Positions 51,410 through 60,319 of a DNA stretch of 64,000 bases are shown here, in pieces. The translations under genes and the position numbers were made by a program. Numbering within the stretch: the first letter of the stretch is position 1; every line of letters starts with the position of its first letter. Source of the stretch: an uncultured Caulobacterales bacterium (GTDB taxonomy: Bacteria; Pseudomonadota; Alphaproteobacteria; Caulobacterales; Maricaulaceae); contig CANNER010000001.1 of NCBI GenBank assembly GCA_947503715.1, positions 682,001 through 746,000 on the forward strand, written 5' to 3'. The notes beneath the pieces were generated by a model that did not search any database, was not told where the DNA came from, and was given only the letters and a program-made list of their open reading frames with translations.

Positions 51410-52489
51410 TTACAGACTTTCTGTTTTCAACAGAAGATATGCGCCCGTAACTCCAAAGAGAAGCAGTGGTATCGCAATCGCGGGTAGGACACCCATCCCG
51501 CCCGACGCCGCAAAGGTCGCCATCGCGCCGTCAATGATGAGGAATACAAAACCCATCGTAATGCCGATGATGAGTGTCTTGTCGCCCGTATCTTCACGGC
51601 CTGTCCGCTGCATGAGAGCAGCACAGGCAATGAGCAATATGAAAGCGGCGAGGGGACGTGTGAGACGGTGTGCGTGCCAGAATTTATAAGCAAAGCTTGG
51701 TTTTGACCCGCTATTGCCGCGTTTGGAGAAATTCCGCATTTCGGACAATGAGAGGTCCCGCGGCTCTGCGGCGAGGCGGGCGATTGATGTGGGTGTTTGT
51801 CGCGTTTCCCAAACCCGCGTTCCTGCGACGGGTCGAAGCTCTCGCGACTCCCCGTCCGCGTCTTTGACATCCAGTTGCTCGACATTAGTCAACAGCCAGT
51901 TGGGGTCTTGATAATCCGCCTTTTCGGCATGCCAAATGCGTTCGACTTCTCCGGTTTCGCTTCGGAAGAAGAACTTGAGATTACCAAGACTATTATAACC
52001 AAGGCGGTCTGTGGCCCGCACGATACGACCACGATCTTCCAGCCAGAGCGGGTTTTCCGCCGTTATATTTTTCACCTTATATTCGCCAATCCCCCAAGCT
52101 TGTAATGAACGAACGGCGGGGGCCATGGCGAGGTCGATAAAGATGACCGACATTATAGCCGCACCGACAACGGCGGGCGTCATCAGCCAGACTTGCTTTG
52201 TGGCGGATATGCCAAAGCCAAGCAGGGCGACCAACTCATGTTGCCGGATGAGTTTAACGAAGGTCAATAGGATTGCGACGACGAGGGTGAAGACAAAGAT
52301 ACGGTCAAAAATCACAGGGGCGCGCAGAAACATATATTTGAACGTTCCTGCAAAACCACTGCCATCGGCGACAATATCTCCGCCATTCGCGAGACTGTCG
52401 AGCAGGCCGATCAATGTTAGAAACCCAAAGACGACGGTCAGCCATGTGAAGAGAAAAGTCTTCGATATGTAGAGGCCAAACCTATACAT
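51410..52489 (-). CDS. lptG: LptG-family permease subunit
   Basis: A 359-residue YjgP/YjgQ permease with three N-terminal helices, a periplasmic beta-jellyroll (ENPLWLEDRGRIVRATDRLG, FFFRSETGEVERIWHAEKAD) and three C-terminal helices, the architecture of LptG. With LptF and the LptB ATPase it lifts lipopolysaccharide from the inner membrane. Here it lies next to sphingolipid kinase genes rather than lptD/surA, so it may serve a sphingolipid or be the only LptG and do both. Overlaps the lptF-like gene by eight bases. Confidence 0.88.
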   Translation of the reverse strand: MYRFGLYISKTFLFTWLTVVFGFLTLIGLLDSLANGGDIVADGSGFAGTFKYMFLRAPVIFDRIFVFTLVVAILLTFVKLIRQHELVALLGFGISATKQVWLMTPAVVGAAIMSVIFIDLAMAPAVRSLQAWGIGEYKVKNITAENPLWLEDRGRIVRATDRLGYNSLGNLKFFFRSETGEVERIWHAEKADYQDPNWLLTNVEQLDVKDADGESRELRPVAGTRVWETRQTPTSIARLAAEPRDLSLSEMRNFSKRGNSGSKPSFAYKFWHAHRLTRPLAAFILLIACAALMQRTGREDTGDKTLIIGITMGFVFLIIDGAMATFAASGGMGVLPAIAIPLLLFGVTGAYLLLKTESL

Positions 52490-53708
52490 CCTGTGGGATC
52501 CTTCGGTCGCGTGTCAGTTTCTTAAGCGCACCAAGCAGCTCGCCTTTGATGTGTCCCACCCAATGCGAGAATGAGGTGAGCGGTGGCTGTCCCATTTTAT
52601 AAGCGCTTTTCCAAAACAGAACGAAGGCGAAGACCGCGACTACACCAATAATCCCCCAAATGCCGAGCCAAGGCGGGACTTTTCCAGCCGCCCCCAATGA
52701 CTGTCCAAATTCCAGTGCTTTTTGAAGTGAGACTAGAAAGACCACGCCAACAAAAATTCCGGCAGAGGAGGGGTTTCGGCCGTAGTTCAGGCCGAAGGGC
52801 ACGGCGATGAAGGGAAGGAGCAAAATCAACGCAGCTTTGGAGAGACGCAAATGTAGAGCTGCATTATTTGTATTCTTGTCAATCTTAGTTGTATCTGTGC
52901 CTTTGCGATTTGCAAAAAGCTCAAGAGATGTCATTTCACGCTCATCATCACCACGCGCACGGTATTCCGTTTGACTGGTCGGCGCAGATATAATTGTTTT
53001 TTCCACGCTTAACTGCCCGGAAAGTGTGCCGTTCAAAACGTTGAAGTTGATGCCTTCTGCTAGATTTAGTACGGGCGCGCCAGTTTGGGCATTATCCCTG
53101 ATCGTGATCTCGCCCTTATTTGCGCTGGTGAATCGGTACCCTTTGACGGGCTCACCCTTACCATTCACATCTTCAATGATTTCGTAAATGAAGATCGGGC
53201 CAATCGAACCGTCTGGCGAGTCCGTTCCAGCGAAAAATGTGCGATCTCCCACCTCCGTAAATGTGCCCTCACGCAACGCAGCCGTAAAACTCTGTTGTTT
53301 GACGACATGGAGGACCTGACGATAATTATACCGTCCAACAGGCTGCATATAGCCTTCGATAAACATGGTCAGGCCTGCAAGGAAAATTGCGAGCCATAAG
53401 AACGGCTTTGTCATATGGAAAAGAGATACGCCTGCACCAAGAGCCGCGGTCAATTCAGACGACTTTGACAAGCGGTCCACCGTGATGATTGTGCCAAGTA
53501 GCAACGCCATCGGAACCGCCATGCCGAGATAATAGGGCAGGAGGTTCACGATCATATTTGTCGCGTCAGAAGCAGGATTTGTCGAATTTGTAACAATTTC
53601 GAAAATACGTAACAGGCGTTCCATTAGCAGAACGCAACAGGCGAAAACGACCAGCCCACCGACACTTGTCGAGGCTTTTTTCAGGATATATCGGTTCAAT
53701 CGGCCCAT
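52482..53708 (-). CDS. lptF: LptF-family permease subunit
   Basis: A 408-residue YjgP/YjgQ permease opening with MGRLNRYILKKASTSVGGLV. Three helices, a periplasmic jellyroll (GTFTEVGDRTFFAGTDSPDG, REGTF element) and three more helices with NYGRNPSSAGIFVGVVFLV match LptF. First gene of the leftward operon lptF-lptG-kinase-nucleotidyltransferase. No LptB or LptC gene is visible in the window. Diverges from the DUF2141 gene with a 100-base shared promoter region. Confidence 0.88.
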   Translation of the reverse strand: MGRLNRYILKKASTSVGGLVVFACCVLLMERLLRIFEIVTNSTNPASDATNMIVNLLPYYLGMAVPMALLLGTIITVDRLSKSSELTAALGAGVSLFHMTKPFLWLAIFLAGLTMFIEGYMQPVGRYNYRQVLHVVKQQSFTAALREGTFTEVGDRTFFAGTDSPDGSIGPIFIYEIIEDVNGKGEPVKGYRFTSANKGEITIRDNAQTGAPVLNLAEGINFNVLNGTLSGQLSVEKTIISAPTSQTEYRARGDDEREMTSLELFANRKGTDTTKIDKNTNNAALHLRLSKAALILLLPFIAVPFGLNYGRNPSSAGIFVGVVFLVSLQKALEFGQSLGAAGKVPPWLGIWGIIGVVAVFAFVLFWKSAYKMGQPPLTSFSHWVGHIKGELLGALKKLTRDRRIPQDV

Positions 53709-53808
53709 ATGACAGGTCTGTGATTACGCCTTTACGACAGAGGAATCGTTTCCCATATGGCTGTTAAGGACCTTTTTTGGGTTCAGTGAGGCTTAAGGAA
53801 ACACCGTC

Positions 53809-54375
53809 GTGAAATCAAATGCCTACATGAGAAAACTGTCTAAAGCTTTCGTCATCTTGAGCATGATGGGCTCGGCCGGTTTTGCGGTCGCGCAGGATAA
53901 TGGGTCTGATGACAATGATGAGTTCCGAGAAACCTTATCTGAAATAGGTGTGGAGCGCGGCTTAGAACTCTATCCTCGAGACAAAGCCGACACGTGCGTG
54001 CCGGGCGCTCTGCAGATTCGGGCCACCATTCACAATGTCTCCAAAGTTGGAATGGTGAAGGTAGAACTGTTTGGCGAGCGCGATTTTCTCAAGAAAAAAG
54101 GAAAACTTCGCCGTATTCGTGTTCCAGCAGAGGACGGTTCCGTCAAAGTCTGTATCAATCTGCCTCTGCCCGGCGAGTATGCACTCGTCGGCTATCACGA
54201 TAAGGACGGAGATCGCCGGTTGAAAAAGGCTTGGAATTTTAAGCCCAAAGAGCCTTATGGTTTGTCAAACAACCCTGAAATCAAATCCCTAAGGCTTCCA
54301 AAATTCTCTGAGACAGGATTTGACGTCCCGATGGAGGGCGTCGACATCGACATCCATCTGGTTGACCTTTCCTGA
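53809..54375 (+). CDS. DUF2141-like exported protein
   Basis: A 188-residue protein starting at a GTG supported by AAGGA nine bases upstream. A signal peptide (MRKLSKAFVILSMMGSAGFA, cut near VAQD) precedes a beta-rich domain with LQIRATIHNVSKVGMVKVEL, LPGEYALVGYHDKDGD and the NFKPKEPYGLSNNP segment that defines DUF2141. These proteins are periplasmic and of unknown role. Standing first in the rightward ceramide operon suggests a task in lipid handling at the envelope. Confidence 0.8.
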   Translation: MKSNAYMRKLSKAFVILSMMGSAGFAVAQDNGSDDNDEFRETLSEIGVERGLELYPRDKADTCVPGALQIRATIHNVSKVGMVKVELFGERDFLKKKGKLRRIRVPAEDGSVKVCINLPLPGEYALVGYHDKDGDRRLKKAWNFKPKEPYGLSNNPEIKSLRLPKFSETGFDVPMEGVDIDIHLVDLS

Positions 54376-54422
54376 CAGGGATTCGATACCTGCAGGACTT
54401 TTAATGATGCGGGGGAATCGCA

Positions 54423-55577
54423 TTGCCGACCAATGCCGACATCAAAATCGTCTCCGTTCAAACGAAGGCGCAGGTCCAGCAATTCCTAGACTTGCCCTAT
54501 GATCTTTATCGGGGGGATCCGAGTTGGGCGCCGCCATTAAGGTTGGAGCGCAAAGAGCAGCTAGACCCTGTAAAGAATCCAGCTGCGAAAGACTTGGACC
54601 GCTCGTTATTTCTAGCGGTTAGAGGGGACGCGATTATTGGCCGGATTGCGGTTTTTACAAATCCCGCCCATGATCGACAGCACGATGTTGAAACAGCCTT
54701 TTTTGGCTATTTTGATTGCGAAAATGATCCGGAACTCGGCAAAATGCTCCTCAATAGGGCCGATGAATGGGCCAAAGACAAAGGCCGAAAGCGATTGGTC
54801 GGCCCTGCGCAATGGGGCGTGAATGAGGAGGTCGGCCTCCTTGTTGAAGGGTTTGATAGTCCCAATGTCGTCCTGATGTCGTATGGCAAACCCTATTATC
54901 AAGACATGGTCGAGACGGCTGGTTATGCCAAAGCGATTGATATGTACGCCTTTCAAGCGGATTTACACGCCGGATATCCGCGCCCGAAAATGACACGCAT
55001 GATGGTTGATTATGCGACCAAGTCCAAAGCCGTAAGCTGGCGGAAACTTGATCCAAAGAATTTCACGCGCGATATCGAATTGGCCATGAGCATCTTCAAC
55101 GATGCGTGGGGCAATAATTGGGGATTCCTAGAATTCCCGGATGACGCTATCCAGCACCTCGCCAAAGAGATGAAACCGCTCATTGCTTCGGATTGTTTTT
55201 ATATAGGCGAGATTGACGGGGAGCCCGCCGCTTTTATCTGCCTGATTCCGGACTTGAACGAATTGGCAAAGGGCTTTGATGGGAAGCTCCTGCCGTTCAA
55301 TTGGGCCAAGCTAATTTACCGTCTAAAGTCTGGGAAGGCGAAACAGGCGCGGGTGCCGTTGATGGGGCTCCGTACAAAACATCACGGCACGCGCAAGGGG
55401 CTCGGACTTGTTGCAGCTCTGTGCGAAACTGTGTTCGAAGCCGCGCGCCAAAAGGGCTATACCTATTGCGAGCTGTCTTGGATTCTCGAGGATAATGACG
55501 GCATGATTTCAATTTGTGAGCAAGCCAGCGCCGTGCCTTATAAAACTTACCGCATGTATGAAAAACGGATCGGCTGA
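54423..55577 (+). CDS. bcerS: GNAT-fold N-acyltransferase resembling bacterial ceramide synthase (bCerS)
   Basis: A 384-residue protein with a GNAT fold over about residues 50-380: LDLPYDLYRGDPSWAPPLRL, LFLAVRGDAIIGRIAVFTNP, FFGYFDCENDPELGKMLLNR and, in the second half, HHGTRKGLGLVAALCETVFE near the acyl-thioester pyrophosphate loop. It begins at a TTG with GGGG before it, as no in-frame ATG is near. Caulobacter bCerS is a GNAT-type enzyme encoded in its sphingolipid locus and differs wholly from eukaryotic ceramide synthases. Size, fold and context fit. Direct identity needs an alignment. Confidence 0.8.
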   Translation: MPTNADIKIVSVQTKAQVQQFLDLPYDLYRGDPSWAPPLRLERKEQLDPVKNPAAKDLDRSLFLAVRGDAIIGRIAVFTNPAHDRQHDVETAFFGYFDCENDPELGKMLLNRADEWAKDKGRKRLVGPAQWGVNEEVGLLVEGFDSPNVVLMSYGKPYYQDMVETAGYAKAIDMYAFQADLHAGYPRPKMTRMMVDYATKSKAVSWRKLDPKNFTRDIELAMSIFNDAWGNNWGFLEFPDDAIQHLAKEMKPLIASDCFYIGEIDGEPAAFICLIPDLNELAKGFDGKLLPFNWAKLIYRLKSGKAKQARVPLMGLRTKHHGTRKGLGLVAALCETVFEAARQKGYTYCELSWILEDNDGMISICEQASAVPYKTYRMYEKRIG

Positions 55578-55578
55578 C

Positions 55579-56316
55579 ATGGTCGCAAGCGTTCTCATTT
55601 TGGCAGGGCAGCGTGCAGGCTTGGTAGATCCGCTTTGTGAGGCGACGGGCGTATCGCACAAGGCGGAAATTTCTGTGGCGGGCATTTCTATGTTGGACCG
55701 TGTTCGTACGGCGCTGTCCGACGCAAATATGCCGACACCTCATATCTCCGGCTATTCGGGCAGTGACTTGACAGAAGTGCCCAGCGGCGAGGGACCTGCC
55801 GATAGTGTCCTTTTGGGGTTAGAAGACATTGATACCTATCCCTGCCTTGTGACGACTTGTGATCATGCGCTTCTGGCACCCGAAATGGTTGAAGCGTTTG
55901 TTTCCGGAGCCGTGGCCGAAGGGACAGATATTTGTGTTGGTCTCGCGACAGAAGAGGTTATTCAAGCTGAATATCCAACGACGAAACGGACCTATCTCCG
56001 CTTTTCTGACTACGCCGTATCGGGGTGCAACCTCTTTTATATTGCGAATGAGGACGGCCTAAAAGCCATCGCATTCTGGCAGTCGGTTCAGCATTTGCGC
56101 AAAAACCCGCTCAAACTGGCCAAAAAAGTCGGGGTCGGTATCGGGATCAAATTCGCGGCGGGGCGGTTGTCTTTGGGCGGCGCCTTTGAATATGCCGCAG
56201 GCCGCATCGGCATTACGGCGGCCCCAGTTCTGATCCCATTTGCCGAAGCTGCGATTGACGTTGATAAACCGTCCGACCTCGAACTGGTTGAGCAGATTTT
56301 GGCAGACCGTCAGTGA
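55579..56316 (+). CDS. MobA-like NTP transferase
   Basis: A 245-residue nucleotidyltransferase with the N-terminal VASVLILAGQRAGLVDPL loop, a variant G-x-G-x-R element, the nucleotide-metal site TTCDHALLAPEM and the late AIDVDKPSDLELVEQIL typical of the NTP_transf_3 group. It begins one base after the ceramide-synthase-like stop and its own stop overlaps the next start (TGATG). It may make a CDP- or GDP-linked headgroup donor. The glycine-rich loop is unusual (lacking the classic GGKSSRMG), so activity needs testing. Confidence 0.72.
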   Translation: MVASVLILAGQRAGLVDPLCEATGVSHKAEISVAGISMLDRVRTALSDANMPTPHISGYSGSDLTEVPSGEGPADSVLLGLEDIDTYPCLVTTCDHALLAPEMVEAFVSGAVAEGTDICVGLATEEVIQAEYPTTKRTYLRFSDYAVSGCNLFYIANEDGLKAIAFWQSVQHLRKNPLKLAKKVGVGIGIKFAAGRLSLGGAFEYAAGRIGITAAPVLIPFAEAAIDVDKPSDLELVEQILADRQ

Positions 56317-58820
56317 TGACATCGCCTAATCTGACCGTTGCTTCAACTGACTCCGTTGGCAAGCGTATCGCCGCCAATACGGGGCTGATGGTCGGTTCAA
56401 AAGTGCTGTCAGTCTTATTGGGTCTTGGCAGTCTTTTGATTGCGGCAAAATCCCTCAGTGTGGCGGCCTTGGGTGTTATCCTTTTTATTCACGCCTATCA
56501 CCTTTTCTTCGCACAACTCGCGACGTTTCAGGCATGGCAAACGATCATTCGGTTTGGCATGGATGATGTCAAAAATGATGATGCGACGGGCCTCGCGCGG
56601 CTTCTGCAATTTGGTTATAAGCTTGATATATTGTCGGCGATCGTTGCCTTTATCGGGGCTGTCGGCTGTTTCTGGCTTGTTGTTTTCATCGCGGAAAGTT
56701 TCCCCGCTCTGTTCCAGCGTGACGGGCAGTCCGTTGATATTCGCACATTGCAGACACTTGTTATTTTCTACTCCTTACTGCTACTCCTGCGCCATCGCGG
56801 CACATCGATAGGTGTCTTCCGTCTTTTTGACCGTTTTGACGTTCTGGCATGGCACGGCGTTATTATGCCGGCGGTTCGCTTTGTCGGCGTCGTTATTGCT
56901 GCGCAATTAGGCGCGGGCCTGGAAGGTTTCTTACTTGCTTGGTTCATCGGCTCACTGGCAGATTATCTGACGATGCCGCTTCTCGCCGCGATTGAGCTGC
57001 GGAAACGGCGATTGTTGAAACCTGTTCTAAGGGCGAAATCGAATATTCTGAATCCGCGCAAGGGCGTTTGGCCCTTCGTGATTAAGGCAAATATCGACTC
57101 GACACTCGCCGCTTCAAATGTTCACCTTCCAGTGCTGCTTGTTATGGCAGTGTTCGGGGCGGGTTGGGTTTCGATTTACCGCATTGCAGAAGAGATTGCG
57201 AAGCTTCTTTCCGAAGGGTTTAAGCTCCTCGATCAAGTTATTTATCCGGAATTGGCGAAAATGGTCACGATGGGAGAGGCGGCCAAGATTTGGCGGCTGG
57301 TCATTAAAACAGCCGTTATATTACTGGTTTTCGGCCTCACAGTTTCCCTGTTCATATGGCTCTTCTTGGGTGGTTTATTGGGGTCTTTCCTACCACAGGA
57401 TTATATCGAGTCTGCGCCGCTTGCGAGTTTACTGGTTCCTGCGGCAGCTCTCTTAGGTATGGCGGCGCCTCTCTATCCGGTCCTTTATGCAACGGATCAT
57501 CCCGAACGCGCGATTTACGCGCGCGGGGCAGGGGTTTTCGTTTATATTGTTTCGTTTTTCATCCTGAGTTTTACAATCGGTCATATGGCACCGGGATGGG
57601 CGGCGATTGCCGGAAATCTTGTGGCGGTCGGGCTTCTGCTCTTCCTTGCCAAACAAGCTTTAGATAAAGTCGTAGCCCGAACACATGGAGCGGAAACAGC
57701 AATGGAAAATACAGCGCCGGGATTCGGCCTGATCGGTGAAACCGATGCCAAGATTTGGGGGTTGCCCCTGAAGGAATGGCAGGTCAGGGCGTTCAAGAAA
57801 GCGGGTGCGGATGTCACGCTTCCACTTGAGGTGAATGATCAAGGCATTTGGCACCATGTCGACTGGATTATGTCCGCAGAACTGTCCAAGTCTTTTGCGA
57901 AGACGGAACGAACGGCCCTCGTAGAGAACGGTGTGATCGTCAGTCTCTCTACAGCTACGCAGGCAGAGGCAGAGCGCTTCATCGGCAATACGGTTGACGC
58001 ACTTGCAGGGGAAGACTTCGTTGTCGCGGCCCCCTCCGACGTGAATGACGGTTATATCAAATCCCTGCGCAAGCAGGAGGCGCCCTATGTGTTGGATACG
58101 AACGAGACGCCTATCCTCGATATTATGCGGCGTCAGTTTAAGTCCTCTTACAAAGGCATTACCGATTTCGTGACGAAGTGGTTTTGGCCGGTTCCGGCTT
58201 TTTATGTCACGCGGTTCTGCGCTTGGCTGCGCCTTTCTCCCAATCAGGTGACGACTGTTGGTTTCTTCCTGATGCTGGCGGCGACATGGTTCTTCTGGAA
58301 TGAATTCTGGGCGCTGGGTTTCCTGTGTGGCTGGACGATGACCTTCTTGGACACGGTTGATGGGAAGCTGGCGCGGACGACCATGACCTATTCCTATTGG
58401 GGCAATATTTATGACCACGGGATTGATCTCGTCCATCCACCCTTCTGGTACTGGGCGTGGATGATCGGTTTGGGCGGAACGTATCAAATGTCCGACCCGC
58501 TCTTTATCGCGCTGCTTGCGATTTGGGTGGGCTATGTCGTGGACCGCGTGATTGAAGGTATCTTTATGCGCCAGCACGGATTTCATATTCACGTCTGGAC
58601 GCGTTTTAATTCCGGTCTTCGGTTCTTCATCGCACGAAGAAACCCGAATACGTTCATTATGATGATCGGGATAATGCTTACAGTGGTCTTTGCGGGTGCA
58701 GGTTATTGGGCGTTCCTCCTGATTGCGGCGTGGACTTGGATCTGTATTTTCGCCAATTTCTGTACATTGATCGCGGGCCTTCTCGCCAAACGCCCCCTCG
58801 CGAGCTGGATGGACGCGTAG
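56316..58820 (+). CDS. Fusion of a Wzx/MATE-like flippase with a CDP-alcohol phosphotransferase
   Basis: An 835-residue membrane protein in three parts. Residues 1 to about 450 are twelve or more helices of a polysaccharide-flippase type. About 460-610 is a soluble linker (IGETDAKIWGLPLKEWQVRA; VLDTNETPILDIMRRQFKSS) like the domain before di-myo-inositol phosphate synthases. About 620-835 is a CDP-alcohol phosphotransferase with the complete motif D679xxDG-xx-AR-x8-G-x3-D700-x3-D704. It could transfer a phosphoalcohol from a CDP donor and flip the product. It is coupled to the genes on each side. This fusion is the most unusual protein here. Confidence 0.88.
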   Translation: MTSPNLTVASTDSVGKRIAANTGLMVGSKVLSVLLGLGSLLIAAKSLSVAALGVILFIHAYHLFFAQLATFQAWQTIIRFGMDDVKNDDATGLARLLQFGYKLDILSAIVAFIGAVGCFWLVVFIAESFPALFQRDGQSVDIRTLQTLVIFYSLLLLLRHRGTSIGVFRLFDRFDVLAWHGVIMPAVRFVGVVIAAQLGAGLEGFLLAWFIGSLADYLTMPLLAAIELRKRRLLKPVLRAKSNILNPRKGVWPFVIKANIDSTLAASNVHLPVLLVMAVFGAGWVSIYRIAEEIAKLLSEGFKLLDQVIYPELAKMVTMGEAAKIWRLVIKTAVILLVFGLTVSLFIWLFLGGLLGSFLPQDYIESAPLASLLVPAAALLGMAAPLYPVLYATDHPERAIYARGAGVFVYIVSFFILSFTIGHMAPGWAAIAGNLVAVGLLLFLAKQALDKVVARTHGAETAMENTAPGFGLIGETDAKIWGLPLKEWQVRAFKKAGADVTLPLEVNDQGIWHHVDWIMSAELSKSFAKTERTALVENGVIVSLSTATQAEAERFIGNTVDALAGEDFVVAAPSDVNDGYIKSLRKQEAPYVLDTNETPILDIMRRQFKSSYKGITDFVTKWFWPVPAFYVTRFCAWLRLSPNQVTTVGFFLMLAATWFFWNEFWALGFLCGWTMTFLDTVDGKLARTTMTYSYWGNIYDHGIDLVHPPFWYWAWMIGLGGTYQMSDPLFIALLAIWVGYVVDRVIEGIFMRQHGFHIHVWTRFNSGLRFFIARRNPNTFIMMIGIMLTVVFAGAGYWAFLLIAAWTWICIFANFCTLIAGLLAKRPLASWMDA

Positions 58821-59492
58821 GTGAAGTGTTACGCGATTTTTGATCTGGATGAGACGATCACGACCCGTGGGACGTGGGGGCGGTATGTCTCGCTTTCTGT
58901 CAAAGGAAAGCCTTGGAAACTAGTTGGATTATGGGCGCGAGCCGGATTTGGACAGTTGATTTACAAGGTCTGTTCAACGGAGCGCATTTCCGTCAAACGG
59001 GGTATGTTACGGTGGAGTCTGTCTGGGCAAAGCCGTGACGCTTTGGAGGCTTTAGCCGACAAGTTTGCAGATAATGAAATTGCAAATGGCCTCCGCCCCG
59101 GGGCTGTCCGACAGCTTGATATTCATCGTGCAGCCGGGGATAAAATTATCATAGCTTCCGCCGGAGCCGATATTGTTGTTGAAGCCATCGCCAAACGCTT
59201 GGGCATTGACGAGGTGATCTGTACAAAACTCGCGTGGAAAGACGGGAAATGCGCCCGTTATTTTGGCTCCGAGAATTGCTATGGCCCCGGAAAATTGGAC
59301 ATGCTGGCGAAACGTTTGGAAACATTTGATGATTTCCAACGTGAGGCAGCGCATATCACTATGTACTCAGACAGTTATTCCGACTTGCCCGTTTTAAAAT
59401 TTGCGGACAAAGGCGTGGCCGTTAATGCTGATGCGAAACTCACTCGCGAGGCGGCCATTCATGGTTTTGAAACCGTTGATTGGTCTAAGTAG
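58821..59492 (+). CDS. HAD-IB family phosphatase
   Basis: A 223-residue HAD hydrolase beginning with GTG directly after the previous stop. Motif I is FDLDETIT, motif II lies in IIIASAGADI, the lysine is near GPGKLDML and motif IV is YSDSYSDLPVL. It resembles SerB-type HAD-IB phosphatases. In this operon it could dephosphorylate a headgroup phosphate made by the CDP-alcohol phosphotransferase, as in the phosphatidylinositol-phosphate route, or regenerate a phosphoalcohol. Confidence 0.88.
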   Translation: MKCYAIFDLDETITTRGTWGRYVSLSVKGKPWKLVGLWARAGFGQLIYKVCSTERISVKRGMLRWSLSGQSRDALEALADKFADNEIANGLRPGAVRQLDIHRAAGDKIIIASAGADIVVEAIAKRLGIDEVICTKLAWKDGKCARYFGSENCYGPGKLDMLAKRLETFDDFQREAAHITMYSDSYSDLPVLKFADKGVAVNADAKLTREAAIHGFETVDWSK

Positions 59493-59521
59493 AAAAGACA
59501 AAGATACAGGCTGGATTTTCA

Positions 59522-60277
59522 ATGCACGCTATTATTCTCGCCGCAGGCCGCGGATCACGCCTCCTGCCGCTGACAACAAATTTGCCGAAATGTCTTCTCC
59601 CCATCGGGAATACGACCGTTTTGGGTATGCAATTGGACACACTTTTCGCACATGGGGTCAAAACAGCGACCGTCATTACGGGCTTTAATAGCCACATGGT
59701 CAAAGCCGAAATTGATGCGCGTGAATCCGGGCCGAAGGTCAAAACGCTTTATAACCCTTTCTTCCAAGTTGCAGATAATCTGGCCTCTTGCTGGATGGCA
59801 CGAAAGTCGATGAAGAAAGATTTCCTTCTCATTAACGGCGATACGCTGTTCTCACCGGAATTGCTCCAAACGATTCTTGCGGCACCGAAAACACATATTG
59901 CCGTCACGATTGACCAGAAGGGTTATTATGACGGCGACGACATGAAGGTCACGCTCGATGGGCCGCGTCTGACGGCGATTGGTAAGACGTTACCATTGAC
60001 TGAAACTGACGGCGAATCCATCGGCATGCTTCGCTTTATGAGTGAGGGTACCAAGACATTCCGCAATGAGCTCAAACGCCTGATGAAGACACGTGACGGC
60101 ACGAAAAGCTGGTTCTTGTCTGCGATCCACGGACTGGCACAGGCCGGACAACGTATCGATACAATCAACATTAAAGGTGCCGATTGGTCCGAATTGGATA
60201 CGCCGGAAGATTACGAAATCTGCCGTTCGCTGTTTGGAAATTCCGAAATGGCGCGTCAACGCTTCGCTGTTATCTAA
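59522..60277 (+). CDS. Sugar/alcohol-phosphate nucleotidylyltransferase (IPCT/LicC-like)
   Basis: A 251-residue nucleotidyltransferase. N-terminal loop is HAIILAAGRGSRLLPLTTNL with LPKCLLPIGN; metal site FLLINGDTLFSP; and YNPFFQVADNLASCWMARKS is the Y-N-P-x-x-x-x-x-N motif seen in inositol-1-phosphate cytidylyltransferases and choline-phosphate cytidylyltransferase LicC. It could make CDP-inositol, CDP-glycerol or a similar donor for the fusion protein upstream. Substrate not resolvable from sequence. Confidence 0.85.
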   Translation: MHAIILAAGRGSRLLPLTTNLPKCLLPIGNTTVLGMQLDTLFAHGVKTATVITGFNSHMVKAEIDARESGPKVKTLYNPFFQVADNLASCWMARKSMKKDFLLINGDTLFSPELLQTILAAPKTHIAVTIDQKGYYDGDDMKVTLDGPRLTAIGKTLPLTETDGESIGMLRFMSEGTKTFRNELKRLMKTRDGTKSWFLSAIHGLAQAGQRIDTINIKGADWSELDTPEDYEICRSLFGNSEMARQRFAVI

Positions 60278-60319
60278 AACGTGATTGGAGTCAGCTCTAG
60301 ACTCGGCTAAAGCGTTCAG

